Shown here one piece after another: positions 8,750-17,675 of a stretch of DNA of 22,345 bases. A program made the translations under genes and the position numbers. Under the pieces are notes generated by a model. The model ran no database searches. It saw only the letters and a program-made list of their open reading frames with translations, and was not told the DNA's origin. This stretch comes from Sergeia podlipaevii. Taxonomy: Eukaryota; Euglenozoa; Kinetoplastea; Trypanosomatida; Trypanosomatidae. Position 1 is the first letter of the stretch. Every line of letters starts with the position of its first letter. Location of the stretch: positions 1-22,345 of the forward strand of contig JASANZ010001890.1 in assembly GCA_030849805.1 (NCBI GenBank). The letters are read 5' to 3'.

Positions 8750-11700
8750 CATCTGCATTATCCGCTTTGAGGCACTACTGCATCCAGTCTCAAAGGAGCC
8801 AGCTGTGATGTGTGTGTGCGAAGGTGGTGGCGCCTATAGAGAGGAGGTTCGTGCCGTGCTGGAGGATCCCATGCATGAGACAGTCTGGTATGTGTCTCGG
8901 GCAGCTTACCTCTACGCGATGGCGCAGTATCAGCCGCTGCTGAGTGCGCTGAAGGCGCTCCCGCATGGACTGGCGCTCGTGGAAGAGGTGCCAGCCTTCT
9001 TCTTTTCATGCCTTAAAAGCACAACGCCAGCGCCACTCGACATTGAGGAAGAAGCGAACGAGCGGGCCCGTTCCTCGTCTCTTGCCTCCTCGTTGGTGTT
9101 GGATCCGGCGGATGTGGTGATGCAGCAGCTCAAGCCCTTTCAGAAAGATGGGGCGGCGTATATTGTGGCACACGGCGGTCGCGGCATGATCGCGGACGAT
9201 ATGGGTCTCGGCAAGACGGTGCAGTCTATTGCTGTTGCTCATCACTACAGAGAGGAGTGGCCAGTACTGGTGATCTGTCCCATGTCTCTTATGGAGAACT
9301 GGGCGAAAGAGTTCAACCGCTTCTGCGGGATCCCCTTCTCTCGTATTGTTGTTCTCCAGGGCACAAAGGCACGTGCCACAAGCATGCATCAGGTGGCTAT
9401 TGTCTCCTACTCTTCCCTCAAGTGTGTCGAGAGCGCCAACTTTGCGGTGGTCGTTTTGGATGAGTCGCACTACATCAAGGCAGCAGACACGAAGCGGTCG
9501 CAACTGGCTCTTCGTCTGTGCCGCTCCGCCAAGCGGGTTGTGTTACTGTCTGGCACCCCAGCCATGTCACGCCCTATCGAGCTTTATACACAACTGCAGG
9601 CAATACACCCAACGTTGGTACCGTCCCGCGTGCAGTTTGGCTCTCGCTATTGCAACGCCTATGTCAGTCGCTTTGGCGTGGACATGACCGGCCATTCTCA
9701 CAGCGACGAGCTTCACTTTTTACTCACTCACTTTATCATTCGACGCACCAAGAAGGAACTAGCAGGCGAGCTGCCGTCCAAGGCGCGGCAGCTGCTGTAT
9801 ATTTATGTCACTGAGAAGGAGAAAAAAGCTCTAGCAAAACAAATAGGAGAATTGCGCAAGTCAATGAACATAGGCACAGAGGGGTCTGGCGGCTCTGGTG
9901 ACTACGCCACCAGAAGCCCTAACGCCTTTGAACTGAAGATCGCTACAGCACGCGCGAAGATTCCCGCTGTGCAGGACTACATCATGAGTGCGGTAGAACA
10001 GCACTTGGAGTCTGGAGAGAAGATCATCTTCTTTGCGCATCACCAGTGTATGATGGAGGCAATTAGATCCGCGGTAGAGGGTGTGAGACCAAAGCAACCA
10101 CTGGATTACATCTACATCTCGGGCGATACCCCTGGGGCACAGCGGGAGCAGCTGGCAGAGCACTTTAGGCGCGAACCCACCTGCGCGGTGGCTATCCTCT
10201 CTATGCAGTCTAGTGGCACAGGGCATAACTTTACGTGCGCGACAACGGTAGTGTTTGCCGAGCTGGACTGGAACCCCAGCACTCATCTGCAATGCGAGGA
10301 CCGCGTCCATCGCATCGGGCAGTCTAACCCATGCACCATTAAGTACCTGCTTGCCGAAGGAACCTCCGACAGCGTGATATGGCCACTGCTGCAGAGCAAA
10401 CTTACCGTCACTACAGCAATGCTTGAGAGTAGTGAGGAAGTGCGTGGGCAGTGCCAGCTCCAACAAGGTGCAGACACAGGCAAGGTAGTGCGCCGTGATG
10501 TGTCCCCCGCGGCAGGAGGCACTCAGTGCACACTGGATGCCTTTGTGAAGGTCTCTCCGCGCTCTGATGTAACACCCGAGCCCACGCAGAGTGGAGCACC
10601 GCGTCTCTCAGCTGGAGTGGCTGGAGGTGGAAGTCAGTCCAGCACTCTCTCGCACGCGGTGGCTGAGTCAGAGGTAGCAACACCGGCGGCAGTGGCGCCT
10701 CCCCTTGTGGTGTCGCTTGCTGAGATGAAACGGCTTCACCTGCAGCCTCGGCCCCCATCGCTTAAATACACAGCCCCCAAGCCGACGCCATCATCACCCG
10801 CAGCACCACCAGCAGAGAAGAAGTCCGTGCTGGAGTTGATGCGGAAGGATGGCGGAGGGGATGGCGCTGCTGTTATTGCTGCTGCTGGGAACAGAACACC
10901 TGCACAGTGCACTGTATCTTCTGTTGGCGTCAATACAAGTGTTCCATTGTCAGTTGCTGCTGTCGCTATGCAAGGTAATTATCCCTCTCTGACACCTTCT
11001 CACTATCCCACTCCAGGGTTTACCGCTAGGGCCGCACCGCCATCAAGCAGCACCAGTAGTTGTAGTGCCAACAGTGCTGCTGCTGCTGCTGGTGGTGTGG
11101 GGACTGTAGCGCCACGGCGCACAGTGTTTACTTTGTCCTCTCTGGCTAGCAATCCTCAGCCACCAGAGGCATCATCTGTGCCAAGTCGCCCGCCCGCTGC
11201 CATTCCCGCCACCTGCAGTGCTCATAGTGCGATACATCTCTCTTTGCCCAGTGCCACCACTCCTGCCGTTATCCATATCACAACATCCACACCAAGCGCA
11301 GCAGCAACGGCCATGGGAGAGCCCTCGACAACAACGCGGGTGTCGCCCCACACGCTGCTGAGAGTGCCTATCGTAGCCAGCCTCAAGCGCGGCCGTAACA
11401 GCGATCACAAGCTTCCACTTTCCGTCACCAGCAGCTCCACCTCTGTACCCGCCGCGCCTGATGTCGCTGTGTGCCTTCCACACAGTACTACGACATCGCC
11501 ACCGCTGCGAACAACCTACCCAATCCGCATTGGGTCTTCGAGCGCTGTGCCTCAGCCTCGTGCAGATCCTCAACAGTCACTGCCACCGTCCTCAGCAAAC
11601 TCCATCTCGGTGCCGGAGGCAGGGCGTGCCGGTGTAGAGGTCACGCATGTGCCGGATATCGTGTTTGATCCTTCACTGCTGGGGCAGTGCAGCGGCGATG

Positions 11701-11762
11701 GCGCCGCACGCCACAGCGCACGCACCACGTTTGTCTTCCATACCAAGAGGACGGCGCAGTAG
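8592..11762 (+). CDS. SMARCAL1/ZRANB3-type SNF2 annealing helicase with N-terminal Cys finger
   Basis: The protein has 1056 residues. Relatives rewind single-stranded DNA and remodel stalled replication forks in the nucleus. The SNF2 core is clear and of the SMARCAL1 subgroup: Walker A GLGKT at 205-209 (K208), DESH at 290-293, LSGTPAMSRP from 319, and EDRVHRIGQ at 569-577. The start at 8592 is supported by a finger-like N-terminus with C3xC5, then C20xxC23 and C28 followed by RFY. This resembles a compact GRF zinc finger. The frame is closed by TGA at 8568. Residues ~45-150 could hold a HARP/substrate-recognition-like region, but this is weak. The last ~430 residues are Ser/Pro/Ala-rich and probably disordered. 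They begin with QCTLDAFV (Q645), close to a PCNA-binding PIP box but with Val in place of the last aromatic residue. The gene could be the trypanosomatid SMARCAL1 or ZRANB3 equivalent. Confidence 0.9.
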   Translation: MYCNCQQPAKPIVGRDGKLCYICSYNRCRFYALSPVMAGGYARVVQMVTTPPDICIIRFEALLHPVSKEPAVMCVCEGGGAYREEVRAVLEDPMHETVWYVSRAAYLYAMAQYQPLLSALKALPHGLALVEEVPAFFFSCLKSTTPAPLDIEEEANERARSSSLASSLVLDPADVVMQQLKPFQKDGAAYIVAHGGRGMIADDMGLGKTVQSIAVAHHYREEWPVLVICPMSLMENWAKEFNRFCGIPFSRIVVLQGTKARATSMHQVAIVSYSSLKCVESANFAVVVLDESHYIKAADTKRSQLALRLCRSAKRVVLLSGTPAMSRPIELYTQLQAIHPTLVPSRVQFGSRYCNAYVSRFGVDMTGHSHSDELHFLLTHFIIRRTKKELAGELPSKARQLLYIYVTEKEKKALAKQIGELRKSMNIGTEGSGGSGDYATRSPNAFELKIATARAKIPAVQDYIMSAVEQHLESGEKIIFFAHHQCMMEAIRSAVEGVRPKQPLDYIYISGDTPGAQREQLAEHFRREPTCAVAILSMQSSGTGHNFTCATTVVFAELDWNPSTHLQCEDRVHRIGQSNPCTIKYLLAEGTSDSVIWPLLQSKLTVTTAMLESSEEVRGQCQLQQGADTGKVVRRDVSPAAGGTQCTLDAFVKVSPRSDVTPEPTQSGAPRLSAGVAGGGSQSSTLSHAVAESEVATPAAVAPPLVVSLAEMKRLHLQPRPPSLKYTAPKPTPSSPAAPPAEKKSVLELMRKDGGGDGAAVIAAAGNRTPAQCTVSSVGVNTSVPLSVAAVAMQGNYPSLTPSHYPTPGFTARAAPPSSSTSSCSANSAAAAAGGVGTVAPRRTVFTLSSLASNPQPPEASSVPSRPPAAIPATCSAHSAIHLSLPSATTPAVIHITTSTPSAAATAMGEPSTTTRVSPHTLLRVPIVASLKRGRNSDHKLPLSVTSSSTSVPAAPDVAVCLPHSTTTSPPLRTTYPIRIGSSSAVPQPRADPQQSLPPSSANSISVPEAGRAGVEVTHVPDIVFDPSLLGQCSGDGAARHSARTTFVFHTKRTAQ

Positions 11763-12358
11763 TTGCCAGTGTCTGTTTCTGCTGAGGCAGTGCATCATGA
11801 TTTTCAGTGGTCATTTTGCAACATTTAATGGATTGCTTTCTTTCTTTCTTTTCCTTTTACCCTACTATCACCTCTGCTAATGTTTCTTTTTTTTTTCTTG
11901 CGGCATGCAGTTTCTTTCTCCCCCGTTGTGATTGTGTTAGAAGACGAACGATACATGGCGGACTGTTCCCTTGCAGAGAGGTCCTGATTTTTATGTGGCA
12001 CATTTTGTCCTGCACTCGTGCCATTATTGCTGTTGCCCATTTCTGATTTACTCAACTGCTGCCCCTCTTCTTTTCGTGGCCCACTTTGTTCTCTCTTGCT
12101 CCCTCGTGAAGAGCACTGGTCTGGTCCGTAGAGCCCTGATCCCTAGTTGTGCTTTGTGGTGTGTCATTAGTTGCACGCATATATACATATACATACATAC
12201 ATAGTGAGTGTCCCACTTGCGACCCTTTGCAGAAAGAAAGGCGGCACAGCACCACTCTTCCATTTTCATTACTAGTTTTACAGTTAGTATCTTTTTTTTT
12301 TTCTAACATAAAGGGCTCCTTCTCTAGATAAAAACTTTTATCTTTTTTATTTTGCATC
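11763..12358 (+). other. Intergenic spacer, no gene seen
   Basis: Pyrimidine tracts occur near 11836-11860 and 11883-11900. Further T/C-rich segments lie near 12060-12110 and 12289-12302, with a TA/CA repeat near 12178-12203. The short frames are Cys/Phe/Ser-rich and lack family resemblance on either strand. Confidence 0.7.
12289..12327 (+). promoter_or_regulatory. Candidate spliced-leader acceptor for the USP gene
   Basis: A T-tract at about 12290-12302 is followed by AG at 12311-12312, and a second short C/T tract by AG at 12326-12327. Either site gives a short 5' UTR (31-46 bases) with no ATG before 12359, which supports that start. Confidence 0.5.
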
Positions 12359-14686
12359 ATGGACGTTCACGAGAGGACGCTGGGGTTTACCGGCAGAGAC
12401 ATTCTTTTCCGCCCCGTTGAATATGAGCGCTACCGTAAGCCGCAAGTGGTCGACTACCCCCGACATGCCATCGTGCTCAACCCACAGCACACACAGAAGC
12501 TCAGGGAGGCACAGCTGCAGCAGCGCGCGCAGAAGGTCACGCGAACAGGCGACGATGACGTGTCTAGCAGCAGCAGCGATAGCGACGACGAGAAAAGAAA
12601 GAAGAAAGACGAGGACTCCGACGACGACGATGATGATCCGCGACGCATGGACATCAGCACATTTTTATGCCAGGATCGCGTTCTTCAGCAGTGCATGCAT
12701 ATTCGCTGGAAGCAGGTAGGCCCCGTCGGGCACGGTCTTGTGAATCTCGGTAACACCTGCTTTGCTAATAGTGTGCTACAGGCTATTGCCTACACTCCCG
12801 CACTCGCGCACTACTTTGTCGACACGTTCCGCGCGCCAGACAAGCAAATAGGTGCCCCTCACGACTTTGCCTTTGCTCTCGGAGAAACCATCCGCCAGAT
12901 GCACCTTGGCCGCAGCGGCAACAGCAGCAGCAACGCACGTGGAGGCGGTGGGGCATACCGACCTGGCCTCATCATTAGTCATCTTCGCACACTGTCCAAG
13001 CACTTCTCGCTTGGTCAGCAGAGCGACGCCCACGAGTTTGCGGTGCAGCTGCTCTTTGCGTGCCAACGGTCGATCCTGTTTCGTCACGTCGGCGCCAAGA
13101 AACTGCCCCCGCGTGTCGCCCAGACCACCGCACTGGGTCGTATTTGTGGTGGGTATTTGCGCTCACAGGTTGCATGGCGGCGCCAGGAGGAGATCCAGCA
13201 GCTCTTGCGAGCTGGGAAGAAGCAGGCTGCACTGGACCTCAAGCTGGAAGCGGAGCACCTTCGCAAAACGTCCGCCTCTTTTACGGATGGTGAGGCAGAC
13301 AAGCTAGTTTCTAATACCTATGACCCCACCACTATTCTCAATGTTGAGCTAGCGGGTCACACTCTAGAGCACTGCCTTGCCAAGTTCTGTGAAGAAGAGA
13401 AGCTTGACGGTCGCTGCTACCTCACTCCACGTGACGTCGGCGTGCACGCGACGAAGCAGTTTCGAGTGCACATTCCGCCTCCAGTGCTGATCATCCAGTT
13501 GAAGCGCTTTGGCGCCATGGGCGGCAAGGTGAGTAAGACCGTGGCGTATCCCAAGCAACTTGACCTTACCCCCTTTTGCAGCGATGCCACTGCGGATAGA
13601 AGGAGAAAGCAATTGCAGCAGCAGCAGCAGCGCCATCTGTACGAACTCAATGCAATTTGTGTGCACGAGGGCCGTTCTATCAACTTCGGCCACTACTATA
13701 GCATTGTGAAGGCGCGGAATGGCGCCTGGTATGAGTGCAACGACTCTCACGTCTCGCCAGTGAGTGAGGATAGAGCACTCCGTCAGCAGGCATACATGCT
13801 GTTCTACTCTAAGATTCCTCTCGCTGAGCCCAAGAAGGGTACGTTTGAGGACAGAAAGCGGAGCAGCGAGGGTGGCGGCAGCAGCACGTCGCCCTCGAGC
13901 AACCAGCTGAAGAAGGCGACGCAGCACGGAGGAACCGTGGAGCCGCAAAGCGAATCATTCGTGGGCCGCGAACTCACCGAAGACGAAGTGGCAGCGCTGC
14001 TGTCCAAAAAGAAACAGATGGCTGCGGCGGCCGCAGCAGCAGCAGGCACGGGCGATATCACGGAAGAGGACAAGAGCGAACAGGAGGAGACGGAGAGGCG
14101 GCGACTTACCACGCACGCGAGCCCCAAGTTTGCTTTGAAGCGCATGCGCGACGAGCTTTCATCTGGCGACGACGATGATGATAGGGGTTATCCACCTCAG
14201 GCAGAAGAGGAGGAGGAACGGCAGCGGCCTAGCACATTCAAGAAGGAATTCACTCCTGACGCTGAGGCAAACCCCTCCCCTACGCAGAAGGACTTTAGCG
14301 CGATGAAGAGGCAGCGATACGGTGGCATTATCAAATCTGTGAAGAAATGCGAGGTGCGCCGCACAGATGGGGATACCCCGAGCGTGCCAGAGGCGTCGCA
14401 GCAGGATGGAAAACCAAGCGGCACGCTCATCCGCGTTGGCCGGCAGGCTGTAGTCACGCTGCAACACGCCAAGCACGAGGCCACGCCGGCGACGGCGAAA
14501 CGACCGGCGGATGCGTCGCAGTTCCAACAGAGGGTTCGGGACCCCATGTGGGAGATGGAAATGGATAAGGGACGCGTGAAAAAAGTGAAGAAGCCGAAGG
14601 AAGAGAGCCCGTACGCGGGCGTCAATCCGTTCCAGCAAGCCTCCAAGAATCGCTTTGATCTTCGTGGACGCCGGCTTCGCGAGTGA
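12359..14686 (+). CDS. USP36-like ubiquitin-specific protease with altered finger region
   Basis: The protein has 775 residues. USP enzymes cleave ubiquitin from substrates with a Cys-His-Asn/Asp triad. The Cys box is GLVNLGNTCFANSVLQ with C134. The His box is INFGHYYSIV with H445, and WYECND supplies N461 and D462. SDAHEF, GGYLRS and the LKRF strand are also present, and the order and wording fit the USP36/USP42 group best. The zinc-binding CxxC pairs that normally sit in the fingers are absent. After GGYLRSQV there is instead a charged, probably helical stretch of about 45 residues before TYDP, and the second pair is replaced around KLDGRCYLTPRD. An acidic Ser/Asp region lies at ~62-98. The tail (~490-775) is charged, with poly-Ala and Lys-rich segments, and suggests a nuclear or nucleolar location. 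The catalytic residues are intact, so activity is likely. Confidence 0.88.
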   Translation: MDVHERTLGFTGRDILFRPVEYERYRKPQVVDYPRHAIVLNPQHTQKLREAQLQQRAQKVTRTGDDDVSSSSSDSDDEKRKKKDEDSDDDDDDPRRMDISTFLCQDRVLQQCMHIRWKQVGPVGHGLVNLGNTCFANSVLQAIAYTPALAHYFVDTFRAPDKQIGAPHDFAFALGETIRQMHLGRSGNSSSNARGGGGAYRPGLIISHLRTLSKHFSLGQQSDAHEFAVQLLFACQRSILFRHVGAKKLPPRVAQTTALGRICGGYLRSQVAWRRQEEIQQLLRAGKKQAALDLKLEAEHLRKTSASFTDGEADKLVSNTYDPTTILNVELAGHTLEHCLAKFCEEEKLDGRCYLTPRDVGVHATKQFRVHIPPPVLIIQLKRFGAMGGKVSKTVAYPKQLDLTPFCSDATADRRRKQLQQQQQRHLYELNAICVHEGRSINFGHYYSIVKARNGAWYECNDSHVSPVSEDRALRQQAYMLFYSKIPLAEPKKGTFEDRKRSSEGGGSSTSPSSNQLKKATQHGGTVEPQSESFVGRELTEDEVAALLSKKKQMAAAAAAAAGTGDITEEDKSEQEETERRRLTTHASPKFALKRMRDELSSGDDDDDRGYPPQAEEEEERQRPSTFKKEFTPDAEANPSPTQKDFSAMKRQRYGGIIKSVKKCEVRRTDGDTPSVPEASQQDGKPSGTLIRVGRQAVVTLQHAKHEATPATAKRPADASQFQQRVRDPMWEMEMDKGRVKKVKKPKEESPYAGVNPFQQASKNRFDLRGRRLRE

Positions 14687-15261
14687 GGAAAATGGAGAGG
14701 ATGGGTAAGGCGAGAGGAATTTTAAAAAAGGTTGTTAATTTTCTTCAGCGTTTTAGCCTTCATTGCTGATGAATCCTTTTTTCATTTTCTCTCTGTCTCA
14801 CCCTTTTCGTGTTGCATAACTGTGTTTCGAGTAATGAGTTAAGGGCCTAACGCGATCTGGGAAAGAGCGCGTATATCTTTGAACGTGAAGAAGAGGTGTG
14901 CATTTGAGAGGAGGAGAGACAACTTTCCCTTCGCTCGCCAGGTCGTGTGGCCCACAGATAACAGATGTGTGTTTTAAGAGGAGCTTAACACCCCCCCTCC
15001 CAATGCTTGCAATTATATTGTTTCATACTTTAGCAAGGAAGCAAAATGGTGATGATACACGCTATCAACATTATTATAATTGGTGTATGACCTTTCTGCT
15101 TTATCATTCCGCAAAAGCATACGTACTTTTTCCTCTGTTTTTTTCTTTTACATCTTCCTCCTATTGGTTGCTCGATTTTAAAATTATAATAATAATTGTT
15201 ATTAAGATACATTTATCTTCTTAGCAACTAACCAAACTTTACAGTTTACATACCAACAAAG
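14687..15261 (+). other. Intergenic spacer between USP and the first ATP synthase c gene
   Basis: This AT-rich spacer has T/C tracts near 14777-14807 and 15127-15170, and an AT-rich stretch with short ATT/AAT repeats near 15168-15205. A GTGATGA at 15049-15055 matches a snoRNA C box, but no CTGA D box follows at a normal distance. No supported gene is seen. Confidence 0.7.
15211..15224 (+). promoter_or_regulatory. Candidate spliced-leader acceptor, ATP synthase c copy 1
   Basis: The short pyrimidine-rich segment of 15211-15222 is followed by AG at 15223-15224. The predicted 5' UTR is 37 bases with no ATG. It is unrelated in sequence to the copy 2 leader except for the last few bases before the start. 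Confidence 0.5.
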
Positions 15262-15593
15262 ATGATGCGCCGTGTTATCGCTCAGCCCGCCCGCCGTGCG
15301 GCCGCCGCTGCCACCGCTCTCACCGTGTGCCCTCGTAGCGCCTCCACTGTGGCCATCTCCGTCCAGGGTCTGCACTACGTCGGTACCGGCCTCGCCGCCA
15401 TCGCCCTCGCTGGTGTTGGTATGGGTATTGGTACCATCTTCGGTGCCCTCCTCATCGCCTGCGCTCGCCAGCCCAACCTCACCAAGATGCTCTTCAACTA
15501 CGCCATTCTTGGCTTCGCTCTGACTGAGGCCATTGGTCTGTTCGCTCTGATGCTTGCCTTCCTCATGCTCTTCTCTTAGAGAGGGGGCGTGTT
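15257..15593 (+). repeat. Direct repeat unit 1 (ATP synthase c coding unit)
   Basis: This 337-base unit matches 16298-16634 with six mismatches by eye, at an offset of 1041 bases. The match starts five bases before the ATG (CAAAG) and ends 14 bases after the stop. Five of the mismatches are synonymous codon changes and one is just after the stop. Confidence 0.9.
15262..15579 (+). CDS. Mitochondrial F1Fo ATP synthase subunit c, copy 1
   Basis: The protein has 105 residues. Subunit c forms the proton-carrying rotor ring in the inner mitochondrial membrane and is nuclear-encoded in trypanosomatids. Residues 1 to about 30 are Arg/Ala-rich without acidic residues, as expected for a mitochondrial presequence. 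The mature part has two membrane helices. The first is Gly/Ala-rich ([14 protein letters not shown]). The polar loop is RQPN (69-72), and the second helix carries the proton-binding Glu at E89 in ALTEAIGLF. The length and all key residues fit the family. Codons are strongly biased to C- or T-ending forms, in line with high expression. The product is identical to copy 2. Two adjacent ATG codons open the gene, and the first is used here. Confidence 0.96.
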   Translation: MMRRVIAQPARRAAAAATALTVCPRSASTVAISVQGLHYVGTGLAAIALAGVGMGIGTIFGALLIACARQPNLTKMLFNYAILGFALTEAIGLFALMLAFLMLFS

Positions 15594-16302
15594 TGGGTAT
15601 GTGTTTGCGTTTGTGCACCACATGCATACACTATACACATCAGTCACGTGTCACAGTCTTGCTTACTTGCTTCTTGTTCTTCTTCATGAGGGCATCGGCG
15701 GTACGCATTGAGTATCGGTGAGAGTGTATGATGCGTTTGGTGTTCTCTCTTTTTTCTTTTCTACTGTTCGTATAGTTATATTGTTTAGGAACGAACACGT
15801 AGTATATTTTGGGAAAGTAACTCTGGGTAAGGAAAATTTTTTGGAGAAAATGAAAGGTGAAAGAAAAAGGTTACGATGTATGGAAAGAGAAAACATAAGG
15901 CATAGTAATGTTATTATATTGTTATTATGACTGGTTATCATACTTTTCCATGTAGCTAAATCTATGACTGTGCAGAAAGTATAGATGGCAGTAGTAGTGA
16001 ATATGCAGTATTGAATATAGGATACTTCTGTCTGCAAGGATGACGGCGAGATGTCGAGCTACCAAATGGGTTGCGTGTACAAGTCATTGGTGTTCCGTCA
16101 TTTATGATTCTTTGCTTCGACACGCCTCTGTCCTCTCGCTTTCTCTTTTTTTTTCTTTTGTCTATCCTTGTATCCACTTCTCTAATGTTTTTTTTTACAT
16201 TTATCTTTAAATGCAATCTACGACAGAGCCTAGCAAACACACATAGATACTCTATTTAAAAAAAAAAAACTCACCCGTAATTCTACTTACAACTCAGCAA
16301 AG
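15580..16302 (+). other. Intergenic spacer between the two ATP synthase c genes
   Basis: This 723-base AT-rich spacer is not repeated after copy 2 beyond the first 14 bases. It contains T/C-rich tracts near 15748-15762 and 16134-16200, an A/G-rich stretch near 15810-15900 and an A12 run at 16258-16269 inside the copy 2 leader. CAGTCACG occurs at 15641-15648. No supported gene is seen. Confidence 0.7.
16138..16226 (+). promoter_or_regulatory. Candidate spliced-leader acceptor, ATP synthase c copy 2
   Basis: A long T/C-rich region (16138-16208) is followed by the first AG at 16225-16226. The predicted 5' UTR is 76 bases, has no ATG before 16303 and contains an A12 run. A later AG at 16296-16297 would leave only five bases and is unlikely. 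Confidence 0.5.
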
Positions 16303-16634
16303 ATGATGCGCCGTGTTATCGCTCAGCCCGCCCGCCGTGCGGCCGCCGCTGCCACCGCTCTCACCGTGTGCCCTCGTAGTGCCTCCACTGTGGCCATCTC
16401 CGTCCAGGGTCTGCACTACGTCGGTACCGGCCTCGCCGCCATCGCCCTCGCTGGTGTGGGTATGGGTATTGGTACCATCTTCGGTGCCCTCCTCATCGCC
16501 TGCGCTCGCCAGCCCAACCTCACTAAGATGCTCTTCAACTACGCCATTCTTGGCTTCGCCCTGACTGAGGCCATTGGCCTGTTCGCTCTGATGCTTGCCT
16601 TCCTCATGCTCTTCTCTTAGAGAGGAGGCGTGTT
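16298..16634 (+). repeat. Direct repeat unit 2 (ATP synthase c coding unit)
   Basis: This is the partner of 15257-15593, with the same 337-base length and six mismatches. The unit is confined almost exactly to the coding sequence, and the surrounding UTRs do not match. Confidence 0.9.
16303..16620 (+). CDS. Mitochondrial F1Fo ATP synthase subunit c, copy 2
   Basis: The protein has 105 residues, identical to copy 1 including the presequence, the RQPN loop (69-72) and the proton-binding E89. Five codons differ silently (AGC/AGT, GTT/GTG, ACC/ACT, GCT/GCC, GGT/GGC). In some trypanosomatids, subunit c isoforms differ in their presequences. These two do not, so the copies differ only in UTRs and could differ in mRNA stability, timing or amount. 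The second copy has a longer predicted leader with an A-run. Tandem duplication followed by gene conversion, or recent duplication with replaced UTRs, could explain the pattern. Confidence 0.96.
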   Translation: MMRRVIAQPARRAAAAATALTVCPRSASTVAISVQGLHYVGTGLAAIALAGVGMGIGTIFGALLIACARQPNLTKMLFNYAILGFALTEAIGLFALMLAFLMLFS

Positions 16635-17607
16635 GCCTACATGGCGTAGTAGCGCAAAGGACATGTACTCTTCAATTGGTTCTTATCTTTTTTTTTTCTT
16701 GTGCATACAAAATACATAACATGCGTGTGACTGTCACTGTACATTTTTTTTCTCCTTATTAAAAAAAAAATATTTTTGAGAAAAAGATGGCATCTTGAGT
16801 GCAGGTGTACTTCGCTAGTAGATTGAATGCTGTTATCGAGGAGGTAGTGCCAAAGAGAAGAAAAGGATGGCAGCATGTCTTAGGATGAAGCAAAACAAAG
16901 GGGGAAGTATATTTTAAAAAAGAAATTATATATATATTGAGCCCGTGTGCTTGAAGATAAAGTAAGTGTAGTAGTTATATAAAGGAACGGATGAGAAGCT
17001 GAAAGATTGAGAAGGTTTTCTCTTCTTTATAAAAATTGGGGTGTATAAAGCAGTGAGCACATGGGCAAACGTCACTATGCATGTGTGTGTTTGTATGTCT
17101 GCTTGCGTGGGTCCATGTTAATGGGGACTGTTGCAGCACACATCATGGTAGTTGCTTTTGGGAGATCCATATAGAAGTGCTCTGAAATTTTCCTTTAAAA
17201 AAGAAAGAAAAGATAACATGAACAAAAGAAGAGGGACTATTACGGACGATACTGTCTTTCTTTATTGGGTTTTGTTTTGTGTGGAGCTATTCTTGTTTGT
17301 TTGCTTTTTTCTTAGAGGGACAGCGCCTTGTTCTCTCGCTCAATGACGTTGGTTTTCATATGGTTGTCTTTCTGGTTTTTTTTCTTTTACTTCTCTTAAT
17401 TAATATTCCCTTTCTTTTTTCTGTATTGAAGATAGCCACGCTACAGCTCATACTGCTCAACACAACTATTTATCTATATTTGGCTCTTCCATAGGAAGCG
17501 CTACTGCATAGTCAACGCTTCCTTTTGCATTGCCTTTTCGTATCTCAGGTGAATGCACATCTAAGGGATATAGCACATGTCATATACTCTTCTTTACAAA
17601 GATTGCT
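16621..17607 (+). other. Long intergenic spacer (987 bases), no gene supported
   Basis: It is very AT-rich, with T-runs at 16688-16698 and 16745-16751, an A10 run near 16761-16770, a TA run near 16927-16937 and a TG-rich stretch near 17081-17096. The strongest pyrimidine region runs from about 17350 to 17425 and ends at AG 17430-17431. Frames such as 17152-17346 are hydrophobic low-complexity translations of T-rich DNA and are not credible genes. Confidence 0.65.
17518..17548 (+). promoter_or_regulatory. Candidate spliced-leader acceptor for the mitochondrial carrier
   Basis: A pyrimidine-rich stretch (17518-17546) ends in AG at 17547-17548, which would give a 59-base leader. The longer tract ending at AG 17430-17431 is an alternative with a 176-base leader. 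The last AG before the start (17600-17601) would leave only six bases. All choices except the last place ATGs at 17553 and/or 17577 in the leader. Confidence 0.4.
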
Positions 17608-17675
17608 ATGCAGGATGTACTTCTCTCGGGTTGGGTTGGTGGCGTGGCTGGCTGTCTTGCCGCGTACCCCTTTGA
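17553..17675 (+). other. Two upstream ATGs in the carrier leader, one overlapping the main start
   Basis: ATG 17553 opens a three-codon frame (Met-His-Ile) that stops at 17562-17564. ATG 17577 opens a 32-codon frame that runs past the main ATG (17608) and stops at 17673-17675. Neither peptide resembles a known family. They matter only if trans-splicing uses an acceptor upstream of them. Confidence 0.4.

Noticed and set aside
15049..15055. GTGATGA resembling a snoRNA C box
   Set aside because: No CTGA D box follows within about 100 bases and there are no terminal pairing stems, so a C/D snoRNA is not supported.
15202..15627. 141-codon minus-strand frame opposite ATP synthase c copy 1
   Set aside because: It is the antisense shadow of a strongly codon-biased gene. 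The coding signal and protein family are clear on the + strand.
17530..17607. 26-codon N-terminal extension of the mitochondrial carrier beginning with TTG
   Set aside because: TTG is not a credible start, and the carrier fold begins normally at ATG 17608. A candidate acceptor AG also lies inside this stretch.
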